In this document: positions 18,084 through 25,647 of the stretch, piece by piece | Layout of the letters: each line of letters starts with the position of its first letter | Position numbering within the stretch: the first letter of the stretch is position 1 | Source of the DNA: Dyadobacter sp. NIV53 | GTDB lineage: Bacteria; Bacteroidota; Bacteroidia; Cytophagales; Spirosomataceae | DNA length: 64,000 bases | Direction: 5' to 3' | Assembly (NCBI RefSeq): GCF_019711195.1 | Contig: NZ_CP081299.1 | Span: forward strand, 5,428,501-5,492,500 | Position numbers and translations under genes: made by a program | Notes under the pieces: model-generated | The model's database searches: none | What the model saw: only the letters and a program-made list of their open reading frames with translations | Told to the model about the DNA's origin: nothing

Positions 18084-18779
18084 GTGAGTGACACGCCTTC
18101 CGGAAAGAATAAGATAAAAACCTTTTTGGTTTGCCTGATTGCAGCTACGTTCTTTTGGTTGATGAACGTGCTTAATCAGGATAATTATTCTGTAAGGTTG
18201 AATTATCCGCTCGAAGTGGAGTACGATAATGCTTCTTTTGTGCCTTTGCAGCCTCTGCCTAAACGATTATCCGTAAATGTTTCGGGCAATGGATGGAACC
18301 TGGTGCGGAAATATTGGCTGAATTTTAATGCGCTTCCTGTCGTCTATAAGGTAAATAACCCGAACAAATCCAGCTATATCAATTCAACAACACTAACTGA
18401 CCAGATCACCGAGCTCTTTCCTGATCTGCATGTTAATTATGTTGTTTCAGATACATTTGAACTCAGTTTTGAGCGTAAAATAAGAAGGATTATACCAATC
18501 CGGGTTGATAGCGCAGGAATTGATATGGGTGAAGGTTATGTCATATCCAGTATTATTAACGTTTCTCCATCACTTATTTCTGTCGACGGACCAGTTTCCC
18601 TGATAAAAGCTTATCCTGATACGATCCGTATTCAGGTTCCAACTCCGAAGATCCAGAACAATTTTGATGAAAGTCTTCCTATACCGCTGCCTGTTTCTCC
18701 TTTGGTAGAGGTTAGTCACCGTAATGTTTATATCAGTTTTGAGGTTGCACAATTTTTAAATACTGTTCCCAATAAGTAA
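18084..18779 (+). CDS. YbbR/CdaR-like membrane-anchored protein
   Basis: The likely start is GTG at 18084, giving 231 residues; the next ATG would remove the membrane helix. Residues 10-30 form one transmembrane segment (IKTFLVCLIAATFFWLMNVL). Beta-rich YbbR repeats follow outside the membrane, visible as LEVEYDNASFVPLQPLPKRLSVNVSG, then RIIPIRVDSAGIDMGEGYVIS with VSPSLISVDGPVSLI. In Firmicutes such proteins (CdaR) regulate the diadenylate cyclase CdaA; no cyclase gene is adjacent here. Its stop is 17 bases before the coaE start, so the genes are probably co-transcribed. Confidence 0.85.
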   Translation: MSDTPSGKNKIKTFLVCLIAATFFWLMNVLNQDNYSVRLNYPLEVEYDNASFVPLQPLPKRLSVNVSGNGWNLVRKYWLNFNALPVVYKVNNPNKSSYINSTTLTDQITELFPDLHVNYVVSDTFELSFERKIRRIIPIRVDSAGIDMGEGYVISSIINVSPSLISVDGPVSLIKAYPDTIRIQVPTPKIQNNFDESLPIPLPVSPLVEVSHRNVYISFEVAQFLNTVPNK

Positions 18780-18796
18780 GTGCAACTGCAATTTTT

Positions 18797-19406
18797 ATGG
18801 CTGATTACAAGAAATCCCCTTTGCAAATTGGAATTACCGGAGGTATCGGTTCGGGTAAAAGTATTGTTTGTAAAATATTTTCGTGTCTTGATATACCTGT
18901 TTATGAAGCAGACAGCAGGGCAAAATGGCTGACCAATAATCATCCTGAAATTAAAGAAAAAGTCCTTCAGCTACTTGGGGAAAAATCTTATAATGCAGAA
19001 GGTATGTACAACAAGTTCTTATGTTGCCTCGGTCGTTTTTAAAAATGAGGATCTCCTTAAAAAATTAAATGCAATCATTCATCCTGTCGTCATGCAGGAT
19101 ACTGAAAGGTGGGTAAGTGAAAAATCCGGTTCTGCTTATGTGATCAAAGAAGCGGCCATTATGAACAAAGCCGGAGACAGAAATAATCTGGATTTTGTAA
19201 TAGTCGTTGAGGCACCTGCTAAACTGAGAATTAAAAGAATACTATAGAGAGATAATCGCAGCCAGCAAGAAATAGAAGCAATCATTCAACGGCAGATTTC
19301 AGATGACGACCGCAATAAAATCGCTGATTTTGTAATTAAGAATGATGAAACATCTGCTCTTATTCCTCAGGTTTTATACTTGCATAAAAAATTCTTAAAC
19401 AGATAG
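18797..19406 (+). pseudogene. coaE: dephospho-CoA kinase coaE, broken by a frameshift and an in-frame TAG
   Basis: The first part (18797-19042) reads as CoaE with its P-loop GITGGIGSGKS (residues 11-21) and then YEADSRAKWL. Near 19013-19016 the frame is lost: removing one A from the AACAAG there restores MYN-SSYVASVVFKNEDLLKKLNAIIHPVV. That second frame runs to a TAG at 19245-19247, exactly where CoaE proteins continue RIL-x-RDNRS. After the TAG the frame continues as good CoaE sequence (RDNRSQQEIEAIIQRQIS) to a TAG at 19404-19406. Two independent lesions therefore interrupt an otherwise well-conserved gene of about 200 codons. The enzyme makes coenzyme A from dephospho-CoA and ATP and is normally essential, so either a second copy exists or the lesions are sequence errors. 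Confidence 0.85.
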
Positions 19407-19419
19407 AAATGGCTGCTTA

Positions 19420-20079
19420 TTAAAAGTCCGCATCCAAGCCTAATGCCTGCTTCAGCTTTAAAAGATGCGGGTTTTTTTCTGCCATGAAATTAAATTTCTC
19501 TGCCGCAGTATAAGGTACTTTTTTTACTTCATGCGGTGCTACACGCGGATTTATATCCAGTTTTGGCGCATGAAAACGATTTTTCAGAAAGCTTAACAAA
19601 TCATACCTCATTCCCTGGATTGCATCGAGCTGATGGTCATTATCCAGAATAATTTCAATGCTTGTCCCGACAAGTTTAAATTCCTTCCTTAAAGCAATTT
19701 CTTCGGTAGTCGAGTTTTTTACCTGGTTGCGCTTTCCGGCGAATTCATACCAGGCACTTTGTAAATTTTCAAGCGTAAGTTCTTCCACATCAACCATAGT
19801 TGTTGAAGGCTGGCTTACTGCTATAATCGGATTTTCTTCGCGTGATGGCTGGGTTTGAACAGGTGCAGACGGAATGAGCTGCGTGGTACTTCTTAATTTT
19901 GTTGACTGAACAGGTGCTGCCACCGGCACAACAGTATTGACTGACGAAGAAGAGCTGACAGGCTGTAAATTAGTAACAGGTGAGCCATTACTTTTCTCAT
20001 AAACAGGAGGTTTTGGTTCTGTCGTTACTGGCTGTTGCTCAGGCTCAACTTTTTTTTGCCGTTTCATCAACGGTCGCAA
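19420..20079 (-). CDS. dnaX: DnaX tau-specific C-terminal part, out of frame with the gamma part
   Basis: This frame overlaps the end of the upstream dnaX frame. Its first codons (RPLMKRQ) lie within the overlap; genuine sequence probably begins after the A8 tract, at KKVEPEQQPV. A Pro/Ser/Thr/Val-rich linker of about 80 residues leads into a folded C-terminal domain: LTLENLQSAWYEFAGKR, then EFKLVGTSIEIILDN. It ends with the Bacteroidota tau signature FNFMAEKNPHLLKLKQALGLDADF. This domain normally binds the alpha subunit and helicase. It has no good start of its own, so it should be made only by frameshift fusion to the upstream part. Its conservation argues that it is still expressed, or that the break is an artefact. 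Confidence 0.8.
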   Translation of the reverse strand: MRPLMKRQKKVEPEQQPVTTEPKPPVYEKSNGSPVTNLQPVSSSSSVNTVVPVAAPVQSTKLRSTTQLIPSAPVQTQPSREENPIIAVSQPSTTMVDVEELTLENLQSAWYEFAGKRNQVKNSTTEEIALRKEFKLVGTSIEIILDNDHQLDAIQGMRYDLLSFLKNRFHAPKLDINPRVAPHEVKKVPYTAAEKFNFMAEKNPHLLKLKQALGLDADF

Positions 20080-21196
20080 GTGAGCTCAGTTGAAGAATAT
20101 GCGGCAAATTCGCAAGCTTCATAAGGCATAACTCTACATGCAGCCGCTGGTTTTTAGCAGCTTTATAATTGATATCAGTCTGGCCGGCAATACTAAGTGC
20201 CGACAGTAAAAAGCTCATGTCGGCAAGAGCAGACTGATGCAGGTATTTTCTTTCAGCTGCTTCAGAAACCTGTAAAAGGGTGACAGTAGACGGATCTTTA
20301 CAAACCAGCAGATTACGGAAATGTTCGAGCAGGCCTACAATAAACAAATGCCCGTCAAATCCTTTTCGTAAAATTTCATCAAAGAGTATCAATGATTTTG
20401 CGATACTTCCAGCCGTTAAAGCATCTGTAATTTTGAAATAATAATCATAATCCAGGATATGCAGGTTTTCAAGTACCGCTTCATAAGTCAGGCGGTTGCC
20501 AGTTGAAAAAGTAACATTCAAATCGAACATAGACAAAGCGTCACGAAGTCCTCCATCAGCTTTTTGGCCGATTAGTTCCAACGCCTCTGCGTCTGTTTCA
20601 ATACCTTCTTTTTTAGCAATATCTGCCAGATGGTAAGCAATATCCTTAGGTTGTATCCTGTTGAAATCGAAAATCTGGCAACGCGATAATATCGTTGGCA
20701 GAATCTTATGCTTCTCAGTTGTAGCCAGGATGAAAATGGCATAACTGGGTGGTTCTTCCAATGTTTTCAAAAATGCATTAAAAGCCTGCGATGAAAGCAT
20801 GTGAACTTCATCAATGATATAAATCTGGTACTTTCCGGGTAATTGTGGCGGAGTCCGGATTTGGTCGATCAAACTCCGTATGTCATCTACTGAATTATTG
20901 GAAGCAGCATCCAGCTCATGGATGTTGAAAGACTGGTTGTTCTGAAAACTGATACAGGAAGTACATTCTCCGCATGCCTCTACGTCTTCACCCAGATTCT
21001 GGCAATTGATAGTTTTTGCCAAAATCCGTGCGCATGTAGTTTTTCCTACACCTCTTGGCCCGCAAAAAAGAAAAGCCTGTGCAAGGTGATTGGTGCGTAT
21101 AGCATTTTTAAGCGTAGTAGTAATGTGTGACTGACCAACCACCGAATCGAAGGTGACGGGTCGATACTTCCTGGCCGAAACAACGAAATGATCCAT
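20045..21196 (-). CDS. dnaX: DNA polymerase III gamma/tau subunit, domains I-III
   Basis: The 383-residue frame carries the whole clamp-loader ATPase. It shows Walker A GPRGVGKTT (about residues 45-53), a zinc module with four Cys (CQN, then CGECTSC), Walker B YIIDEVHML, sensor 1 ATTEKHKI with SRC, and domain III to about residue 370. It ends DETAKKS-stop, where the coding strand has eight A before GTTGA. Escherichia coli gamma also consists essentially of domains I-III, so the stop falls at the gamma/tau border. Skipping one A joins the frame to the tau region that follows. It works in the clamp loader with delta and delta-prime. Its start is 36 bases downstream of the GH16 stop, on the same strand. 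Confidence 0.93.
   Translation of the reverse strand: MDHFVVSARKYRPVTFDSVVGQSHITTTLKNAIRTNHLAQAFLFCGPRGVGKTTCARILAKTINCQNLGEDVEACGECTSCISFQNNQSFNIHELDAASNNSVDDIRSLIDQIRTPPQLPGKYQIYIIDEVHMLSSQAFNAFLKTLEEPPSYAIFILATTEKHKILPTILSRCQIFDFNRIQPKDIAYHLADIAKKEGIETDAEALELIGQKADGGLRDALSMFDLNVTFSTGNRLTYEAVLENLHILDYDYYFKITDALTAGSIAKSLILFDEILRKGFDGHLFIVGLLEHFRNLLVCKDPSTVTLLQVSEAAERKYLHQSALADMSFLLSALSIAGQTDINYKAAKNQRLHVELCLMKLANLPHILQLSSLATVDETAKKS
20050..20057 (-). promoter_or_regulatory. A8 slippery tract in dnaX
   Basis: The coding strand reads GC, eight A, GTTGA. In the gamma frame a TGA follows two codons after the run. Loss of one A in the transcript, or a +1 ribosomal slip, opens the tau frame. Gain of one A leads to an early stop in the third frame. 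Thermus dnaX uses a comparable A9 tract for transcriptional slippage. Confidence 0.55.
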
Positions 21197-21232
21197 GGGT
21201 GCAAGTTACCTCGATGGACTGTAATTTCAAAG

Positions 21233-22081
21233 CTACTTTTTTTCAATGAGTGGATAAACCCGAACATAATCCACCTCCATTTTTTGAGGGAAGATGCTAT
21301 CATCCACGCCTTTCTGGCCACCCCAATTACCTCCAACTGCCATATTTAATAAAAGATGAAAAGATTTGTCAAAGGGCCATTGCTGCCATTGATAAACCGG
21401 TTCTTTATTAAATCTGAAATATTCGTTACCGTCAGCAGAGAGAGCAACATAGTCCGGAGTCCACTCACATGTATAAATGTGAAACTCAGTAGAAGCGGTA
21501 TTGATAATAGTATTATTACCCTTATTGGTGCCAATGGAGTGGTTAAATGCCTTTGTATGGATATTGCCATGAATGTTATTCTGGTCAAAACCTACATGTT
21601 CCATTATATCTATTTCGCCATTATCCGGCCAGCCCTTATTTCCGTAAGTATTATTACTTGCCAGCATCCAGATAGCAGGCCATGTTCCTCGTCCCGTTGG
21701 TAGTTTGGCTTTAATTTCAAATTTGCCATAGCGAAAATCACCTTTACCAAGAGAAACAAGTCTGGCTGAACTGTATTTGTTTTTACCTGATTGTTCTTTA
21801 ATTGCCTCAATAATCAGCTTGCCGTTTTCAACATGCGCATTTTCCTGTTTGTCCGTATAATTTTGCAATTCATTATTTCCCCATCCATCCCCACCTAAAT
21901 CGTAACTCCATTTTTTAACATCCGGTTTGCCCGAATAATCAAATTCATCCTGCCATACGGGCGTAGTTCCAAATTCATATTGACGAGGAACCTGCGGCGT
22001 GTTGGCTGGTTGAGCACAACCAGTAAGCCCAATCAGATTAATTGAAATCAGGAATATTGACTTGAAAAAAGAATTTGGCAT
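21233..22081 (-). CDS. glycoside hydrolase family 16 lipoprotein (laminarinase-like)
   Basis: The 282-residue protein has a lipoprotein signal peptide ending LTGC (Cys22). A GH16 jelly-roll catalytic domain follows. The opening VWQDEFDYSGKPDVKKWSYD is typical of beta-1,3-glucanases. The catalytic motif GEIDIMEHVG holds the nucleophile and acid/base Glu in the ExDxxE arrangement. WPAIWMLAS and the closing MEVDYVRVYP are also family marks. It probably cuts beta-1,3- or mixed-linked glucans at the cell surface. It is followed by dnaX on the same strand with only 36 bases between, but there is no functional link. No SusC/D pair is adjacent. Confidence 0.94.
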   Translation of the reverse strand: MPNSFFKSIFLISINLIGLTGCAQPANTPQVPRQYEFGTTPVWQDEFDYSGKPDVKKWSYDLGGDGWGNNELQNYTDKQENAHVENGKLIIEAIKEQSGKNKYSSARLVSLGKGDFRYGKFEIKAKLPTGRGTWPAIWMLASNNTYGNKGWPDNGEIDIMEHVGFDQNNIHGNIHTKAFNHSIGTNKGNNTIINTASTEFHIYTCEWTPDYVALSADGNEYFRFNKEPVYQWQQWPFDKSFHLLLNMAVGGNWGGQKGVDDSIFPQKMEVDYVRVYPLIEKK

Positions 22082-22101
22082 ATTACAGTCAGATGCTAAA
22101 C

Positions 22102-22379
22102 TTACTTGTCTTTTGAACTCATTGGAAATTTAGAAAAATCTATTTTCCTAAGTAACGCATTCATTTCGTCTAATTTTTTCTGAACAATTTGCTCTCCGGT
22201 TAATTTTGGGGCAGAATTTTCTTTTTACTGTTTTCATTAATCATGCTTGGCGTTAATTGGCATTCCTGGTAATTTAGAAAGATCCATTTTTTTAAGCATC
22301 GCATTCACCTTGTCTAATTTCTTTTGAACAATTTGTTCTCCTGTAAGAGTTAAAGTAGTATTTTTTTTTTAGTGTTTTC
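22102..22379. repeat. 144-bp-offset direct duplication of the DUF6934 gene 3' end
   Basis: On the minus strand two copies of one coding tail follow each other, at about 22265-22379 and 22124-22235, offset by 144 bases (48 codons). Both encode LTGEQIVQKKLD then a short helix and (L/F)SK(L/F)P. Copy one ends at a TAA at 22237-22239; copy two ends at 22102-22104. The copies have diverged at many bases. The second has no start codon of its own and looks like a remnant. Confidence 0.8.
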
Positions 22380-22814
22380 ATGTTTTCCTATAAGGCAAAA
22401 TTCATATTCTGTATTGATTTCAAAAGGATATGGAACATCATGGTTAACTCCGAAAACTACAAACTTTTTAGAAATCTCGATTAACTCTCGGCTCAATATT
22501 ATTCGGTAAAGTCGATGTCGACGTGAATCACTGCCACTGAAAATAACAAAAATGTGATGATTGTGATCCAGAAAATTATTGATAATTTGTATTACAGTGG
22601 CTATAACAATTTTAAAATCATCATTACTCGTTTCTGCCATGTCACTTAGTTCACCATTTTCCAATAAATCAAGCAACGCAAGATTGTAAATTTTAGAAAT
22701 GGCTGTTTCAGTTAAAAGAACAACCTTCCTGACTTCTTTCTTTGCACTGATACTGACAAATTCAAAGCGGAATTCTGTACGCGACAGCGTAAATGGGTAA
22801 GTATTTTCATTCAT
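22350..22814 (-). CDS. DUF6934-type protein, probably frameshifted at its 3' end
   Basis: The open frame is 154 residues. The opening NENTYPFTLSRTEFRFEFVSIS, the central VIATVIQIINNFLDHNHHIFVIFSGSDSRRHRLYRIILSRE and the end match the small Bacteroidota family now called DUF6934; its function is unknown. A run of ten A on the coding strand (22370-22361) shifts the frame shortly before a TAA. Adding one A, or removing two, would extend the protein by about 40 residues (LTLTGEQIVQKKLDKVNAMLKKMDLSKLPG) to a TAA at 22237. That tail is repeated once more downstream. Proteins of this family are often encoded near toxin-antitoxin-like or mobile genes, but nothing here shows that. Confidence 0.7.
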   Translation of the reverse strand: MNENTYPFTLSRTEFRFEFVSISAKKEVRKVVLLTETAISKIYNLALLDLLENGELSDMAETSNDDFKIVIATVIQIINNFLDHNHHIFVIFSGSDSRRHRLYRIILSRELIEISKKFVVFGVNHDVPYPFEINTEYEFCLIGKHENTKKKILL

Positions 22815-22938
22815 TATTTGTTGATGAGTGTGTGCGATTTAACTCAAACTTAATGATTTAAAATCACTAATAAAACAGAACTAAAGAGACGTTTAATTAA
22901 TTCACATTAATTTTGCAATACCTACATGATTACACAGA

Positions 22939-23940
22939 ATGAAGCAATTAAAATTAAATACCGAAGTCAGCATTACTCCGTCCGATTGGAAAATTAACCA
23001 TCATTCAAAAATATTAACTATTGGTTCGTGTTTCGCAGAAGTATTGGGCAGACAACTTTTTGACTATAAATTTCCTGTCCTAAATAATCCCTTCGGCACA
23101 GTATTTAATCCGCATACGATTACCAAAATCCTGGATTCCGCTTTGGAAGGAAGGAAGCCAAATTCTGCTTTATATCTGGAAAATGCAGACCGGGTATGGC
23201 TTCATCATGATTTTCACTCAGCTCAATGGGCTGTAAATCAGCATGAACTGGAAACGGAATTGATGGAAAAGCTGAATAGCATGAAAGCATTTATACAAAG
23301 CGCAGATTTACTCGTCATAACATTAGGCACCGCTTATGCTTACCGGCACAGATCAACCAATTTGCTCGTCGGGAATTGCCATAAATTACCTTCTGACCGT
23401 TTTGTGAAAGAATTGCTGCATCCGGATCAGATCATGATCCCTTTTGAACAGCTGATCAATAAATTAAGATCTTTCCGGCGCGACTTACAGGTTATTGTGA
23501 CTGTAAGCCCGGTTCGGCATACAAAAGATACTTTACCATTAAACCAGGTTAGTAAGTCTACTTTGAGATTGATTTGTCATCGTTTATCCGAAAAATACCG
23601 GCACGTTGAATATTTTCCTTCCTATGAAATCATGATCGACGAATTACGCGATTACCGGTATTACGAAGAAGACCTTATACATCCGAACAAAATAGCAGAG
23701 GATCATATCTTTCATACTTTTGTCCATTCATTTGTCAGTACAGGATCACTGGATTTCATGAAAGAATGGAATCATATACGCCAGATGATGAATCACAGGC
23801 CACAGCATGGATTTACGCAAAGCCAGTTTAAATTATTAAATACCCTTAGATTAAAGCTGAACGAAATTTCTGCAACCATAGATGTTACTGCTGAACTGAA
23901 TGAAATACGCAAAAGAATAAATGAATTTCCAGTTCTTTAA
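22939..23940 (+). CDS. GSCFA domain protein
   Basis: The 333-residue protein carries the name-giving block near the start, HSKILTIGSCFAEVLGRQL (GSCFA at about residues 30-34). NPFGTVFNP and the later blocks ITLGTAYAYR, VTVSPVRHTKD and the C-terminal FVHSFVSTGSLDFMKEW also fit. The family resembles SGNH/GDSL esterases: the Ser of GSCF is the likely nucleophile, and Asp and His occur in the YYEEDLIHPNKIAEDHI segment. The substrate is unknown. No signal peptide is seen, so it is probably cytoplasmic. An exact TAnnTTTG box lies 24 bases before the ATG (22908-22915). Confidence 0.9.
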   Translation: MKQLKLNTEVSITPSDWKINHHSKILTIGSCFAEVLGRQLFDYKFPVLNNPFGTVFNPHTITKILDSALEGRKPNSALYLENADRVWLHHDFHSAQWAVNQHELETELMEKLNSMKAFIQSADLLVITLGTAYAYRHRSTNLLVGNCHKLPSDRFVKELLHPDQIMIPFEQLINKLRSFRRDLQVIVTVSPVRHTKDTLPLNQVSKSTLRLICHRLSEKYRHVEYFPSYEIMIDELRDYRYYEEDLIHPNKIAEDHIFHTFVHSFVSTGSLDFMKEWNHIRQMMNHRPQHGFTQSQFKLLNTLRLKLNEISATIDVTAELNEIRKRINEFPVL

Positions 23941-24057
23941 TAAACTCATTACGTATTATTTGTGTTGAATCGTATTGAAGAAGTGATGACGAAAGAGTAC
24001 CAAATTTTAATTATGAATAGGATTTTATCCTTATAAGAAAAATCCGTAATCCGTATA

Positions 24058-25164
24058 ATGGGAGAATTTACAATAAATAAAGAAAAAGTATTACAGGCAT
24101 TAAGTACTGTGGAAGAGCCCGATCTGAAAAGGGATCTGGTAACGCTGGGTATGATCCAGGATATTGAAATCGGCATTAATCAGGTCAAATTCACTGTGGT
24201 GTTAACCACACCAGCTTGTCCGTTGAAAGAGCTGATCCGAAGGAATTGTACTGCGGCAATCCACAAACATTTAAGTCCTGATGTTGAAGTGATTGTTAAT
24301 CTGACAGCTAACGTTACTTCAACGCGTCAGACCGGTTCCTTAATTCCGGGCGTAAAAAATGTGATTGCTATTTCATCAGGGAAAGGTGGTGTGGGGAAAT
24401 CTACCGTTACTGCCAATCTGGCTATGGCGTTGCACCGTTCGGGTGCAAAGGTCGGGATTATAGATGCAGATATCTTTGGGCCTTCCATGCCGGTAATGTT
24501 TGGTGCAGAAAATATGCAGCCCACTATTACGCCAAAAAATGGTAAAAATTACATTAATCCAATTCGTCAGTACGGGATAAAAATTATTTCAATAGGTTTT
24601 TTAACACCACCGGACAGTGCAGTAGTTTGGCGCGGCCCTATGGCAAGCCAGGCTCTAAAGCAGTTTTTTGGTGATACGGATTGGGGTGATCTGGATTATC
24701 TCTTAATTGACCTTCCTCCGGGAACAAGTGATATACATTTAACACTGGTACAAACTGTTCCTGTAACAGGTGCTGTAATTGTGACAACACCACAAAAAGT
24801 AGCCTTAGCAGATGCGACCAAGGGACTGTCGATGTTCATGCAGCCACAGATTAATGTGCCGATTCTAGGTATTGTTGAAAACATGGCATGGTTTACACCT
24901 GATGAGCTCCCGGATTATAAATATCCAATTTTTGGTTCAGGCGGAGGGCAGCTTCTGGCAAGCAAATTTAATGTACCTTTATTAGGACAAATACCGTTGG
25001 TTCAAAGTATCCGAGAGGCAGGTGATGAAGGAAAACCGGCTATTATGAATAACAATGCTATTGTAAATAATGCTTTCAGGGATACTGCCGAAGCTTTGGC
25101 TCAGCAGGTTGCTATTAGAAATGCTTCCAAAGACAAAACCCGGCTTGTAGAAATCCAGGCTTAG
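24058..25164 (+). CDS. Mrp/ApbC/NBP35 family iron-sulfur carrier ATPase
   Basis: This 368-residue protein has an N-terminal MIP18/DUF59 domain (residues 1-85, with VEEPDLKRDLVTLGMI). A Mrp P-loop domain follows, with the deviant Walker A SSGKGGVGKST near residue 105, switch DADIFGPSMP, and DYLLIDLPPGTSDIHLTLVQ. By family knowledge it holds and transfers Fe-S clusters in an ATP-dependent way. The NifU-like gene 65 bases downstream supports a shared Fe-S role and one transcript. The usual C-terminal CxxC pair of some Mrp proteins is not evident; the segment reads VENMAWFTPDELPDYKYPIFGSGG, as in many Bacteroidota members. Confidence 0.93.
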   Translation: MGEFTINKEKVLQALSTVEEPDLKRDLVTLGMIQDIEIGINQVKFTVVLTTPACPLKELIRRNCTAAIHKHLSPDVEVIVNLTANVTSTRQTGSLIPGVKNVIAISSGKGGVGKSTVTANLAMALHRSGAKVGIIDADIFGPSMPVMFGAENMQPTITPKNGKNYINPIRQYGIKIISIGFLTPPDSAVVWRGPMASQALKQFFGDTDWGDLDYLLIDLPPGTSDIHLTLVQTVPVTGAVIVTTPQKVALADATKGLSMFMQPQINVPILGIVENMAWFTPDELPDYKYPIFGSGGGQLLASKFNVPLLGQIPLVQSIREAGDEGKPAIMNNNAIVNNAFRDTAEALAQQVAIRNASKDKTRLVEIQA

Positions 25165-25229
25165 GTTAAGAAGCATTTATTTGATTTTAAAGATAAAGTT
25201 TTGCATATTAGCAGATAGATTTTTTTATA

Positions 25230-25487
25230 ATGGATTCAAAAGAAAAAACAATAGAACTGATTGAGCAGGCGCTCGAAACTGTACGCCCTTATCTTCATGC
25301 TGATGGCGGAGATGTGAAATTGGTGGAATTAACCGATGACATGACTGTAATTCTTGAGTTGCAGGGGTCTTGCCAAAGCTGTCCGATGAGCGCTATGACT
25401 TTCCGTGCAGGTCTTGAAGAGTCAATTCGTAAGGCAGTTCCGCACGTAAGCAAAGTAATTGCATCCAATGTAGCGGCACTCGCATAA
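25230..25487 (+). CDS. NifU-like (Nfu) iron-sulfur scaffold protein
   Basis: The 85-residue protein is a stand-alone Nfu domain: ETVRPYLHADGGDVKLVEL, then the cluster-binding CxxC in LQGSCQSCPMS, and FRAGLEESIRKAVP. Two monomers bridge one 4Fe-4S cluster through these cysteines and pass it to target enzymes. It follows the Mrp/ApbC gene on the same strand. Full length for the family and with all key residues intact. Confidence 0.94.
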   Translation: MDSKEKTIELIEQALETVRPYLHADGGDVKLVELTDDMTVILELQGSCQSCPMSAMTFRAGLEESIRKAVPHVSKVIASNVAALA

Positions 25488-25647
25488 CGCATTACAGCAA
25501 TTTTAAGATTTTTATAACCGGGCTAAAAACCGTCCGGTTATACCTTTCCTGAATAAATATTTCATGTGCTTACTTCGTGGAAATTGATTCGTCTCAATTA
25601 CTGCCTTATATTGCAGCTGTGATTTGAATGCATCAATCAGGATTTAT

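Noticed and set aside
19245..19247. TAG read as an amino acid in coaE
   Set aside because: TAG serves as a normal stop elsewhere in the window (for example 36801-36803), and coaE has a second, unrelated lesion.
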